NCBI RefSeq assembly: GCF_042683125.1
Contig: NZ_JBHUIY010000019.1
Coordinates: 13,524-77,523 of the forward strand
Direction: 5' to 3'
Length of the DNA stretch: 64,000 nucleotides
DNA from: Phaeospirillum tilakii
GTDB taxonomy: Bacteria; Pseudomonadota; Alphaproteobacteria; Rhodospirillales; Magnetospirillaceae
Of this stretch, positions 47,473 through 55,673 are shown in pieces. A program made the translations under genes and the position numbers. How positions within the stretch are numbered: the first letter of the stretch is position 1; each line of letters opens with the position of its first letter. The notes below the pieces were generated by a model. That model saw only the letters and a program-made list of their open reading frames with translations. It did no database searches and was not told where the DNA came from.

Positions 47473-47592
47473 ATGACCAGAACCGATCAGAAGACCACCC
47501 GTCCGGCGGTGATCGCCAGCCGCAAGAGCTGCGACGCCGAAGGCACCGGCCTGTCCCATTACGTGCTGATGGACAAGCAGGTGAAGCGTTGA
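47473..47592 (+). CDS. Small precursor peptide of a radical-SAM-modified RiPP (CbpA-like)
   Basis: A 39-residue peptide, MTRTDQKTTRPAVIASRKS then CDAEGTGLSHYVLMD and KQVKR. It lies between the cobalamin riboswitch and the radical SAM enzyme, and its TGA overlaps the TTG start of that enzyme. The basic, polar N-terminal half looks like a leader and the C-terminal half, with one Cys, His and Tyr, like a core. From memory, databases hold a family of such riboswitch-associated peptides named CbpA next to CbpB enzymes, and this pair fits that description. The start could instead be GTG 47464 or 47455 in the same frame, because no ribosome-binding site is well spaced for ATG 47473. Confidence 0.72.
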   Translation: MTRTDQKTTRPAVIASRKSCDAEGTGLSHYVLMDKQVKR

Positions 47593-48983
47593 GCCTCGTC
47601 ACCGAGGTGAAGGGGGGAGCGGCGGGGGCCGCTCTTCCCGACGGGCTGGACTGGTTCGACATCGGCCATCCCGACTACACCGCGCTGATCGACGCCGACA
47701 CCGCCTTCTGGTCGCTGGTGCGCAAGGACCAGACCGGGGCGGTGATCGAGGACGGCGCCCTGCTGGCGCAGTGGCACGCCAAGCGCGATTCGTTCGCCCA
47801 GGAAATGGACATGCTGCGCTTCCATCTGAAGCCGTCGGCGGTCTATTTCAATCCGACCGAACGCTGCAACCTCGATTGCGCCTATTGCTACATTCCGGGC
47901 GAGATGCGCAAGGGCGGCCAGCAGATGAGCAAGGAGACCCTGCTCGACGCGATGGCCCGGCTCGACGCCTATTTCAGCCGCACCCTGCCGCCCGACCGCA
48001 AGCCGCAGATCATCTTCCACGGCGCCGAGCCGATGCTGGCGCGCGAGGCGATGTTCGCCGCGATCGAGCAGTACCGCGACCGCTTCCGCTTCGGGGTGCA
48101 GACCAACGCCACCCTGCTCGACGACGAGGCGGTGGCGTTCCTGACCGGCCAGGGCTGCGGCATCGGCCTGTCGCTCGACGCCCCGGTGCAGGATGTCGCC
48201 GACCTGTCGCGCAAGCGCTGGAACGGCGACAGCGTGTTCGATTCGACCCTGCGGGCGATCGACCGGCTGCGCGGCTATCCCGGCTTCAACGTGATCTGCA
48301 CGATGAACCGCCAGAACGTCGATCAGCTGACCGCGATGGTCGAGTTCCTCCACGCCCGCGAAGTGCCGGCCTGCATGCTGAACTTCGTCCGCTGCACCCA
48401 GCAGGGCGGCAGGGATTCGTGGGTCGAGGACGCGGTGGTGGCCAAGGCCTTCACCGCCGCGCTCGACCGCACCCATCAGCTCTACCGCGAGACCGGCCGC
48501 AAGCTGGTGGTGGCGAACTTCGCCAACATCCTGATCTCGATCCTGGCCCCCACCGCGCGGCGGCTGATGTGCGACATCTCCCCCTGCGGCGGCGGGCGCA
48601 GCTTCTTCGCCCTGGTCCCCGACGGCACCCTGTTCCCGTGCAGCGAGTTCATCGGCCTGCCCGAGTTCGCCGGCGGCAACCTGTTCCAGGACCGGATCGA
48701 GGACGTGCTGGAGACCGCGCCGTTCAAGAAGGTGTCCGAGCGCAAGGTCGAGGACATCGCCAAGTGCGCGATCTGTCCGGTGCGCCATTTCTGCGGCTCG
48801 CCCTGTCCGGCCGAGGCGCACGAGGCCAATGGCGGCATGAACCAGATCGGCGCCTATTGCGACGCCTATCTGGAACAGGCCCGCTACGCCTTCCGCCTGA
48901 TCGCCGACGGCATCGAGGGCGATTACCTGTGGGATGGCTGGGACGAAGGGACCGAAACCACCTTCGCCTTTGGCGCCTGTTGA
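47589..48983 (+). CDS. Peptide-modifying radical SAM/SPASM enzyme (CbpB-like)
   Basis: A 464-residue radical SAM enzyme. The SAM-cluster motif CxxxCxxC is Cys93-NLD-Cys97-AY-Cys100 (TERCNLDCAYCYIPGEMRKG). The partial TIM barrel continues with IIFHGAEPML, FGVQTNATLLDDEAV and GIGLSLDAP. A C-terminal SPASM domain with several cysteines holds auxiliary iron-sulfur clusters (CDISPCGGGRSFFALVPDG, FPCSEFIG, CAICPVRHFCGSPCPAE, AYCDAYLEQ). This is the build of RiPP maturases that form bonds in a small peptide. The start is the TTG at 47589, overlapping the peptide stop, with AGGTGAAG upstream. The gene is under a cobalamin riboswitch, although the enzyme has no B12-binding domain. The exact modification is unknown. 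Confidence 0.88.
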   Translation: MSLVTEVKGGAAGAALPDGLDWFDIGHPDYTALIDADTAFWSLVRKDQTGAVIEDGALLAQWHAKRDSFAQEMDMLRFHLKPSAVYFNPTERCNLDCAYCYIPGEMRKGGQQMSKETLLDAMARLDAYFSRTLPPDRKPQIIFHGAEPMLAREAMFAAIEQYRDRFRFGVQTNATLLDDEAVAFLTGQGCGIGLSLDAPVQDVADLSRKRWNGDSVFDSTLRAIDRLRGYPGFNVICTMNRQNVDQLTAMVEFLHAREVPACMLNFVRCTQQGGRDSWVEDAVVAKAFTAALDRTHQLYRETGRKLVVANFANILISILAPTARRLMCDISPCGGGRSFFALVPDGTLFPCSEFIGLPEFAGGNLFQDRIEDVLETAPFKKVSERKVEDIAKCAICPVRHFCGSPCPAEAHEANGGMNQIGAYCDAYLEQARYAFRLIADGIEGDYLWDGWDEGTETTFAFGAC

Positions 48984-48991
48984 CGCCGGCT

Positions 48992-49020
48992 CCGCCGCCC
49001 GGGATCCCCCCGGGCGGCGG
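48992..49020. terminator. Strong hairpin after the radical SAM gene
   Basis: A perfect 12-bp stem (ccgccgcccggg with cccgggcggcgg) with a 5-nt loop, 8 nt after the stop codon. No T-tract follows, so it may cause pausing or protect the 3' end rather than act as a full terminator. Confidence 0.4.
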
Positions 49021-49060
49021 AAGCCACCCGACGGGGTAGGCAAGACCCGGCAAAGCGGCT

Positions 49061-49843
49061 ATGCTGACCGCCTCAGCCCTGGTCCCGGCGCCGATGCCCC
49101 CTCCCCCCGTTTTTCCTCCCGATCCCGGCGGCAGTTTCGAATACCGCCTGCAACGCACCCCGGTCGGCGTGGTGGTGCTCGATGCCGAACGGCGGATCCT
49201 GTCGGCCAACCCGCTGGCGCGCCAGTTGCTCGGCCGCGACCGCACGCTGCCGTTCGGGCGCGACATCCTCGACCTGCATCCCCCGGCGGCGCGGCCCAAG
49301 GTGGCGTGGCTGATCGAGTGCGCCCGCGATTCGGCCGAGGGCGCCGCCGCGCTGGTGGTCACCACCCCGATCGGCAGTCTGGTCGCCAAGGTCACCCGGC
49401 TGCAAACCGGCCCCGAGCCCGGCCAGATCGGCTATTGCATGATGTTCCACGCCCAGGGCGATCTGGCGATGGGACCGCCGGTCGCCACCGGCCCGCACGG
49501 CGCCCTGCTGCTGAAGCTGCCGGTGGTGCGCGGCCAGGGGGGAGTCACCAGCCTGATCGACGTCGATCAGGTGGTCTGCCTGACCGCCCAGGGCCATTAC
49601 GCCGAGGCCCGCACCCTGGCCTTCGCCGCCTTCTGCCCGCGCTCGCTGGCCGACCTCGAACGCCGGCTCGACCCCGCTCTGTTCCTGCGGGTCCATCGCC
49701 GCCATCTGGTCAATCTGCGCCACATCCTCGCCACCGAACGCGACGATGGGCGGCTTTATCTGCGTCTCGCCGATCAGGCCGCCACCCGCCTGCCGGTCAG
49801 CCGCGACAAGATCGACCTGCTGCGCCGGTTGCTGGCGCTGTAA
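49061..49843 (+). CDS. PAS-LytTR regulator resembling the heme-CO sensor RcoM
   Basis: A 260-residue protein: an N-terminal PAS domain (about residues 25-135) and a C-terminal LytTR DNA-binding domain (about 150-255; VDQVVCLTAQGHYAEART, FLRVHRRHLVNLRHI, LPVSRDKIDLLRRLL). The order and length match RcoM CO-sensing regulators. The segment ILDLHPPAARPK places His73 where RcoM has its heme-ligand His74. However, I see no residues equivalent to the RcoM ligands Cys94 and Met104 (alignment from memory), so heme binding is uncertain. It follows the radical SAM gene by 77 bp and may be cotranscribed. The start could also be ATG 49094. Confidence 0.83.
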   Translation: MLTASALVPAPMPPPPVFPPDPGGSFEYRLQRTPVGVVVLDAERRILSANPLARQLLGRDRTLPFGRDILDLHPPAARPKVAWLIECARDSAEGAAALVVTTPIGSLVAKVTRLQTGPEPGQIGYCMMFHAQGDLAMGPPVATGPHGALLLKLPVVRGQGGVTSLIDVDQVVCLTAQGHYAEARTLAFAAFCPRSLADLERRLDPALFLRVHRRHLVNLRHILATERDDGRLYLRLADQAATRLPVSRDKIDLLRRLLAL

Positions 49844-50055
49844 GCGGGCTCCCGCCCGCGCGCCTTGCGCGCAATACCGGAAAAATCAGCGGGCTCCCGC
49901 CCGCACCCGGCCGGGGCGATGCCCCGGACCCCCTTCTTTTTCGAAAAAAGGGGAGGTCCGGAGGCGCCGCCTCCGGGCGGGCCCGCGGGCGGCAGCCCGC
50001 GCGAGGCGTCACATTGCGCGCCATTGGCGCGCGGGGCGGCAGCCCGCACGAGACG
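49844..50055. repeat. Intergenic palindromic repeat, family A, copy 7
   Basis: Two gcgggctcccgcccgc blocks, ggggcgatgccccggacccc, a T/A-rich loop (tttttcgaaaaaag), ggaggcgccgcctcc, and two gcggcagcccgc blocks. It occupies the whole gap between the convergent PAS-LytTR and dctA stops. Confidence 0.8.
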
Positions 50056-51303
50056 TCAGCCCAGGGTCTTCTTCATCTGGGCCATGTCCAGTTCCTTCTC
50101 CCAGCGCGACACCACCACGGTAGCGACGCCGTTGCCGATGAAGTTGGTCAGCGCCCGGGCCTCGGACATGAAGCGGTCGATGCCGAGGATCAGGGCCAGA
50201 CCGGCCACCGGCACGCTCGGCACCACCGCCAGCGTCGCCGCCAGGGTGATGAAACCGGCCCCGGTGACGCCGGACGCGCCCTTCGAGGTCAGGATCGCCA
50301 CGCCGAGCAGGGTCGCCTGCTGACCGAAGGTCAGGTCGATGTCGAGCGCCTGGGCGACGAACAACGCCGCCATCGTCAGGTAGATGTTGGTGCCGTCGAG
50401 ATTGAACGAATAGCCCGAGGGCACCACCAGCCCGACCACCGACTTCGAACAACCGAGCTTCTCAAGCTTGGCCATCAGCGGCACCAGGGCGGATTCCGAC
50501 GAGGAGGTGCCGAGCACCGTCAGCAGTTCTTCCTTGATGTAGGCGATGAACTTGAAGATCGAGAACCCGGTGGCCCGCGCGATCAGGCCGAGCACGATGA
50601 TGATGAACAGGATGCAGGTCAGGTAGAAGCTGCCCATCAGCGCCAGCAGCGGCTTCAGCGCGGCGATGCCGTACTTGCCGATGGTGAAGGCCATCGCCCC
50701 GCCGGCACCGACCGGCGCGAGCTTCATCACCGCATTCATCATCGCAAAGAAGATGTGCGAGCATTCCTCGATGAAGCGGTGGACCCCGGCGCCCTTCTCG
50801 CCCATCCGGCTCATGGCGTAGCCGAACAGGATCGCCACCAGCAGCACCTGGAGCAGGTCGCCCCCGGCGGTGAAGGCGTCGAACAGCGTCTTCGGGATGA
50901 TGTGCAGGATGAAATCGACCGTGCTCTGTTCCTCGGCCAGCTTGGCGTATTTCGCCACCGCCTTGGCGTCGAGCTGGCTGGGATCGGCGTGGAAGCCGTC
51001 GCCGGGCCGGATCACCCACATCACCACCAGACCGATGATCAGGGCCAGGGTCGAGACCAGTTCGAAATAGAGCAGCGCCTTGCCGCCGACCCGGCCGACC
51101 TTCTTCATGTCGCCGGCCCCGGCGATGCCCAGCACCACGGTACAGAAGATCACCGGACTGATCAGCATCTTGATCAGGGCGATGAAACCGTCGCCCAGCG
51201 GCTTGAGGTTCACGCCCAGTTTCGGTTCGAAATACCCCAGCGTGCCGCCGGCAAGGATCGCCACCAGCACCCAGAAATACAGATGTCCTGTCAACCTTTT
51301 CAT
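50056..51303 (-). CDS. dctA: C4-dicarboxylate:cation symporter DctA
   Basis: A 415-residue member of the dicarboxylate/amino acid:cation symporter family, which imports succinate, fumarate and malate. Family blocks seen: GDGFIALIKMLISPVIFCTVVLGI, the serine-rich re-entrant loop TSSSESALVPLM (helical hairpin 1), GLVVPSGYSFNLDGTNIYLT, and the second hairpin ILTSKGASGVTGAGFITLAATL. The start at 51303 (MKRLTGHLYFW) has AGGGA 8 nt upstream. No dctB/dctD two-component genes are adjacent. Succinate import would suit a purple bacterium. Confidence 0.93.
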   Translation of the reverse strand: MKRLTGHLYFWVLVAILAGGTLGYFEPKLGVNLKPLGDGFIALIKMLISPVIFCTVVLGIAGAGDMKKVGRVGGKALLYFELVSTLALIIGLVVMWVIRPGDGFHADPSQLDAKAVAKYAKLAEEQSTVDFILHIIPKTLFDAFTAGGDLLQVLLVAILFGYAMSRMGEKGAGVHRFIEECSHIFFAMMNAVMKLAPVGAGGAMAFTIGKYGIAALKPLLALMGSFYLTCILFIIIVLGLIARATGFSIFKFIAYIKEELLTVLGTSSSESALVPLMAKLEKLGCSKSVVGLVVPSGYSFNLDGTNIYLTMAALFVAQALDIDLTFGQQATLLGVAILTSKGASGVTGAGFITLAATLAVVPSVPVAGLALILGIDRFMSEARALTNFIGNGVATVVVSRWEKELDMAQMKKTLG

Positions 51304-51701
51304 TAGTTTATCCCTGAAGAGAGGAAACCATAACGGGAACAGGCGCGGCCGCCGCCGCGCGCCCGCCGGACTCCCCCGCCCCGTCACCCCCCAAGACCGT
51401 CGCGGCCCAACGCCGCGCTTTCCTTCGCCAGGGTTGCGGCCAGATTGACGTGGCCGTTGCCGACGACGGATCGGATCCCGGTGGCGTTTCGTTCGTAACA
51501 GACCGCGTTGCCCAGATCATCCTCTAAATATTGTCGCGGCCGACCGGACACCGAATGGAGACTGACCAAGTCCGGTGAAAAGGGGCGATTTTATTCGCCG
51601 GATGGGCGATCGTGACCGGGAAACGGCGGCCCGGCGATGAAAAAGCACAGGGAATCCATCGCCCTGACCACCCCGCTGGAACCAATGGGCAAGCAACAAC
51701 A
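51304..51701. other. dctA upstream region, no clear gene
   Basis: About 400 bp with lower GC around 51520-51600 (taaatattgtcgcgg and ttttattcgccgg). It probably carries the dctA promoter on the minus strand. A 61-codon minus-strand frame at 51384-51569 has a partly protein-like composition, but it lacks a ribosome-binding site and recognisable similarity. I could not find a convincing sigma-54 site. Confidence 0.4.
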
Positions 51702-51729
51702 CCGCCGGTCCAGTAAAAAGGACCGGCGG
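51702..51729 (-). terminator. Terminator of the ABC transporter operon
   Basis: A perfect 10-bp stem (ccgccggtcc 51702-51711 with ggaccggcgg 51720-51729) has an A-rich loop. On the minus strand it is followed by a T-rich stretch (tgttgttgcttg). It lies 95 bp after the ATPase stop. Confidence 0.6.
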
Positions 51730-51823
51730 CCTTGTGGTTAATACCTACAGAGGGGACCGGGCCGGCCGCGGCGGGAGCGGGCGACAGCGGAGGGGGGCGA
51801 CAGGCGGGGGGCGCGGCCCTGGC

Positions 51824-52660
51824 CTAATCGAACGTCGCCGGCTTGATCTCGTCGTCGGTATGGCGGCGCTGTTCCGCCATCACCAGCCCGCCCAACTCGC
51901 GCTTGAGGTCGTTGAAATCGGCCCGGGCGGTGTCACGCGGGCGCGGCAGGGCGATCGGCACCACCGCCTTGATCGTCCCCGGCCGATAGGTCATCACCAC
52001 GATCCGGTCGGCGAGGTAGATCGATTCCTCGATCGAATGGGTGACGAAGACGATGGTCTTGGCGGTTTCCTGCCACAGCCGCAGCAATTCGTCCTGCAGG
52101 GTGCGGCGGGTCAGCGCGTCGAGCGCCCCGAACGGTTCGTCCATCAGCAGGATCGGCGGATCGAGCGCGAGGACGCGGGCGATCGCCACCCGCTGGCGCA
52201 TCCCCCCCGACAGGTCCTTGGGATAGCGGTCGCGGAATTCCGCCAGCGACAGCGTGTCGAGCAGGGTGCGGGTGCGGGCCTCGATCTCGTCGCGCCTCAT
52301 CCCCTTGATCTCGAGGCCGAAGGCGATGTTCTTCGCCACCGTCATCCAGGGGAACAGGGCATATTCCTGGAACACCATGCCGCGATCCGGCCCCGGGCCG
52401 CGCACCGGCGCGCCATCGACGCTGATCCGCCCGGCGGTGGGGGGCGCGAAGCCGGCGATGGCGTTGAGCAGGGTCGATTTGCCGCAGCCCGACGGCCCGA
52501 GCAGGCAGACGAACTCCCCGGCGCGGATCGACAGGTCGATGCCGCCGAGCGCCACCATCTCGCGCGCGCCGAGGGCGAAGCGTTTCTCCACCCCCGCGAT
52601 CTCGATCTGGCCGGGCCCGGATGGGGCGAGCGTGGGGGCGGCGGGAAACATCTTGGTCAT
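51824..52660 (-). CDS. ABC transporter ATP-binding protein (SsuB/TauB family)
   Basis: A 278-residue ATPase of the nitrate/sulfonate/taurine uptake group. Seen: Walker A LLGPSGCGKSTLLNA, Q-loop MVFQEYALFPWMTV, signature DLSGGMRQRVAIARVLA, Walker B ILLMDEPFGALDALTR and H-loop IVFVTHSIEESIYLADR. It is the last gene of an operon with the permease (18 bp upstream) and the binding protein. The substrate cannot be fixed from the sequence. Confidence 0.92.
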   Translation of the reverse strand: MTKMFPAAPTLAPSGPGQIEIAGVEKRFALGAREMVALGGIDLSIRAGEFVCLLGPSGCGKSTLLNAIAGFAPPTAGRISVDGAPVRGPGPDRGMVFQEYALFPWMTVAKNIAFGLEIKGMRRDEIEARTRTLLDTLSLAEFRDRYPKDLSGGMRQRVAIARVLALDPPILLMDEPFGALDALTRRTLQDELLRLWQETAKTIVFVTHSIEESIYLADRIVVMTYRPGTIKAVVPIALPRPRDTARADFNDLKRELGGLVMAEQRRHTDDEIKPATFD

Positions 52661-52678
52661 GTCCGTCCTCTCCTCGCG

Positions 52679-53515
52679 TCAGGGCTCAAGACCACGGTGC
52701 CAGCGCAGCAGGCGGGCGTTGAGCCGGCTCATCGCCCCGTCGATCGCCAGCCCGAGCAGGCCGATCGAGGCCATTCCGGCGATGATCTTGTCCGACCAGA
52801 AATATTCGCGCGCCTCCAGGATGCGGAAGCCGAGCCCGTTATTGACCGCGATCATCTCGGCGACGATCACCACGATGAAGGCGGTGCCGATGCCGATCCG
52901 CGCCCCGGTCAGGATGTAGGGGGTGGCGGCCGGCAGCATCACCCGCCAGAACAGGGTCAACGGCCCGGCGCCGAGATTGCGGGCGGCGCGGATGTAAATC
53001 CCATCGACGTTGCGCACCCCGGCGATGGTGTTCATCAGCACCGGGAAGAACGCGCCGATGGTGATCAGGAACACCGCCGGCGGATTGCCCAGCCCGAACC
53101 ACAGGATCGCCACCGGGATGTAGGCGATCGGCGGGATCGGCCGCAGCAATTGGATGGTGGGGTTGGCCAGCCGGTAGACCCGCTCCGACGCCCCCATCAG
53201 GATCCCGAGCGGCAGGGCCAGCGCGGTGCCGAGCAGGAAGCCGGCCAGCACCCGGTACAGGCTGGCCACCGCGTCGGACGGCAATTCGCCCGACAGCGCC
53301 CAGGCGACCCAGCCCGACACCGCCGGGTCGTAGGGTTCGGCCGGGGTGAGATAGGCCCACCAGCGCAGCAGCACCTCCCACGGGCCGGCCAGCAAGGCGT
53401 GATCGATCCAGCCGCTGACCGACAGGCCCTGCCAGATCGCCACCACCACCACCGGGACGATGGCGCCGGTGGCGGCGGCCTTCAGCGCGTCGCGCGACAG
53501 CAGCGCCGGCCTCAT
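52679..53515 (-). CDS. ABC transporter permease (SsuC/TauC family)
   Basis: A 278-residue inner-membrane permease with about six helices. The binding-protein-dependent transport signature is present: SLYRVLAGFLLGTALALPLG, NPTIQLLRPIPPIAYIPV, AARNLGAGPLTLFWRVMLPA (the EAA-type loop that contacts the ATPase) and GTAFIVVIVAEMIAVNNGLG. The start at 53515 (MRPALLSRD) overlaps the binding-protein stop (ATGA), and GAGG precedes it. Confidence 0.91.
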   Translation of the reverse strand: MRPALLSRDALKAAATGAIVPVVVVAIWQGLSVSGWIDHALLAGPWEVLLRWWAYLTPAEPYDPAVSGWVAWALSGELPSDAVASLYRVLAGFLLGTALALPLGILMGASERVYRLANPTIQLLRPIPPIAYIPVAILWFGLGNPPAVFLITIGAFFPVLMNTIAGVRNVDGIYIRAARNLGAGPLTLFWRVMLPAATPYILTGARIGIGTAFIVVIVAEMIAVNNGLGFRILEAREYFWSDKIIAGMASIGLLGLAIDGAMSRLNARLLRWHRGLEP

Positions 53516-54483
53516 TTCCTCAACTCCGCCTTGGCGCTTTCGAGCAGATCGAGCCGGACCCACTCCGCCGCCGCCGGGGGCTTGGCCATCCGGCCGACCC
53601 CGGTTTCCTGCATCGTCCGCGTCACCGCCTCGACCTGGGCGACGCTGAGATCATAGGTGTAGGCGGCGTTGTTCATCGCGTCGCGGAAATCGTCGGCGCT
53701 GATCTGGCCCTTGAACATCTGGCTGCGGACATAGGATTCGGCCAGGGCCGGATCGGCGATGAAGGCGCGGGTCGCCTCGACGAAGGCCAGCATGGTCCGC
53801 CGCGCCACGTCGGGCTTGTCGCGGTAGAATTTCTCGGACATCACCAGGGCGCGCACCGGCTCGCCCATCGGGGTGTCGTAGGGCCGGATCACCTCGGTGG
53901 CGAGGCCCTTGTTGAGCAATTGCGAGGCATAGGGCTCGGATTGCGAGATGGCGTCGAGATTCTTCGCCGCCAGCGCCTGATTGAGGTCGGGATAGACCAT
54001 GTAGACCAGCCGCACGTCCTTGCCCGGCTTGTCCGACCAACTGAGCCCGTGCTGGCGCAGCTCGGCCAGCAGCAGCAATTCCTGCGGCCCGCCCCGGGTC
54101 ACCCCGACGGTGTGGCCCTTCAGCGCGGCGACCGAGCCGATCTGAAGATCGGGGCGGGCGACGATCCGGGCGCCGCCCCGGGCGAAGCCGGCCACCGCGA
54201 CGATCGGGGCGCCGCCGGCCCGGCCGGCGATCGCCGCCTCCAGCGCGCTGGCACCGAGGTCGATCTCGCCGGCGATGATCGCCGGCTGGATGTCGAGCCC
54301 CTTGGCGAACACCCGCTCCTCGATCCGGATCCCGTATTTGGGCGCGATTTCCTTCATGTAGGACACCGCCCCGTAATGGGCGAAGCGCAGATTGCCGAGA
54401 CGGACCACGTCCTCCGCCCGGGCCGGCACCACGCACAGCACCGCCAGGACGGCCAGGGCCGCCCCTCGGATCAACGACATCAT
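53512..54483 (-). CDS. ABC transporter substrate-binding protein (SsuA/TauA/NMT1-like)
   Basis: A 323-residue periplasmic binding protein with a signal peptide (residues 1-23, AALAVLAVLCVVPARAED). Family features are GLDIQPAIIAGEIDLGASAL, LKGHTVGVTRGGPQELLLLA, MVYPDLNQALAAKNLDAISQ and SEPYASQLLNKG. The class binds sulfonates, nitrate, taurine, thiamine precursors or aromatic acids, and nothing here decides between them. GGAGGAAC lies before the double ATG at 54483/54480. It heads the three-gene operon. Confidence 0.9.
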   Translation of the reverse strand: MMSLIRGAALAVLAVLCVVPARAEDVVRLGNLRFAHYGAVSYMKEIAPKYGIRIEERVFAKGLDIQPAIIAGEIDLGASALEAAIAGRAGGAPIVAVAGFARGGARIVARPDLQIGSVAALKGHTVGVTRGGPQELLLLAELRQHGLSWSDKPGKDVRLVYMVYPDLNQALAAKNLDAISQSEPYASQLLNKGLATEVIRPYDTPMGEPVRALVMSEKFYRDKPDVARRTMLAFVEATRAFIADPALAESYVRSQMFKGQISADDFRDAMNNAAYTYDLSVAQVEAVTRTMQETGVGRMAKPPAAAEWVRLDLLESAKAELRK

Positions 54484-54619
54484 GCCTGTTCCTCCCGGTT
54501 CATGCCGGCGGGCGTTGGCTGGCCCGGCGGGCGAGGAAATCGCCCCAGACCGTCAGCCTGAGAGGCAAGGAGTAAAGCAATGGTTATGACAATACCAAAG
54601 AACGCACCCTATATCTGTA

Positions 54620-54638
54620 AGGGAAGATACGCTTCCCT
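54620..54638. terminator. Small hairpin between LysR gene and ABC operon
   Basis: A 7-bp stem (agggaag with cttccct) and a 5-nt loop (atacg) in the lower-GC gap after the LysR stop. It may end the LysR transcript on the minus strand or lie in the ABC operon leader. The evidence is weak. Confidence 0.3.
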
Positions 54639-54702
54639 CATGGGTGGACACCGTACCGAGAAAACACCCTCTCTGTTTGGGGGTGGACGGGGCCGGCGGT
54701 GG

Positions 54703-55632
54703 TCACACCCACAGGCCGTCGCGGGTATGGGGCGCGACCAAAGCGAGCAGCAGCCCCATCACCGCCCGGGCGGCGACCGACAGCGGCCGCTCGGCGGCGT
54801 GGGCCAGCCAGATCCGCCGCTCGATCGTCGGCCGGACCACCGGCCGCGCCACCAGCCGGGCGGCGATCGCCCCCTGCCGGGCATAACGCGGCGACAGCAG
54901 GGTATGGCCGACCCCCTCGGCCACCAGCGTCTTGATCTGGTCGAGCGAATCCAGCTCGACGATCACGTTGGGCGGGCGGCGGCGCAGCAGGGCGGCCCGC
55001 TCGACCTCCTCGCGCACCCCATGCGGCCGGCCGGGCAGGATCAGCGGCAGATCGAGCGCCCGATCCAGTTCGATCTCGGCGTCGGGATCTTCCCCCTCCC
55101 CTCCCCCCGCCCCGCCGCGCGGCCCGACCAGACACAGGCTTTCGCGCGCCAGGAAGCGGGTGGCCAGCCCGGGCGACGGGGTTTCGCCGAACACCACCGC
55201 CAGATCCAGTTCGCCGCGCAAAACCCAGGCCTGCATGTGACCGGACAGCGCCTCGACCAGCCGCAGACGGATGGCGGGGAAGCGCGCCCGCACCGCTTGC
55301 ACCAGCGGCACCGTCAGCAGCGGCCCGAGCGAGGTCGGCAGCCCGATCACCGCCGGCCCGGCCGGCACCGCCTCGATCCCCCGCACCTCGTCGGCCAGCC
55401 CGCCGACCAGCGCCAGCACCGCCCCGGCCCGCTGGGCCAGCCGCTTTCCGCTGTCGGTCGGCACCACCCCGCGCGGCGTCCGCAGCAGCAGCGGGCAGCC
55501 GAACTCGTCCTCCATCCGCTTCAGATGCAGGCTGAGCGCCGGCTGGGCGACGTGCAGCGCCTCGGCGGCGCGCGACAGCGAGCCATGCTCGACGATGGCG
55601 GCGAAATAACGCAACTGACGCAGGTCGATCAT
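54703..55632 (-). CDS. LysR-family regulator divergent from gcdH
   Basis: A 309-residue LysR-type regulator. The N-terminal helix-turn-helix is very typical: LRQLRYFAAIVEHGSLSRAAE, LHVAQPALSLHLKRMEDEFG and VVPTDSG. The effector domain follows (PAVIGLPTSLGPLLTVPL, LRLVEALSGHMQAWVLRGELD). AGGGGAG supports the start at 55632. An inverted repeat of LysR-box type lies in the 149-bp gap to gcdH, so this is the likely regulator of glutaryl-CoA catabolism, as with GcdR-type regulators elsewhere (inference from position). Confidence 0.9.
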   Translation of the reverse strand: MIDLRQLRYFAAIVEHGSLSRAAEALHVAQPALSLHLKRMEDEFGCPLLLRTPRGVVPTDSGKRLAQRAGAVLALVGGLADEVRGIEAVPAGPAVIGLPTSLGPLLTVPLVQAVRARFPAIRLRLVEALSGHMQAWVLRGELDLAVVFGETPSPGLATRFLARESLCLVGPRGGAGGGEGEDPDAEIELDRALDLPLILPGRPHGVREEVERAALLRRRPPNVIVELDSLDQIKTLVAEGVGHTLLSPRYARQGAIAARLVARPVVRPTIERRIWLAHAAERPLSVAARAVMGLLLALVAPHTRDGLWV

Positions 55633-55673
55633 CGCGGCTCCCCTTCGCCCCCTCTTGCCCTGATATAACGGAA

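Noticed and set aside
47397..47588. N-terminal extension of the radical SAM enzyme from ATG 47397
   Set aside because: The extension is a frame-shifted reading of the peptide gene (Arg/Pro/His-rich) and unlike enzyme N-termini. The TTG at 47589 fits better.
51384..51569. Minus-strand 61-codon frame upstream of dctA
   Set aside because: Partly protein-like, but no ribosome-binding site, no recognised similarity, and it lies in a probable promoter region. I could not support it as a gene or pseudogene.
54484..54702. Possible riboswitch (glycine or TPP type) in the leader of the ABC transporter operon
   Set aside because: Fragments such as ctctcagg appear, but the remaining conserved blocks of either class are missing.
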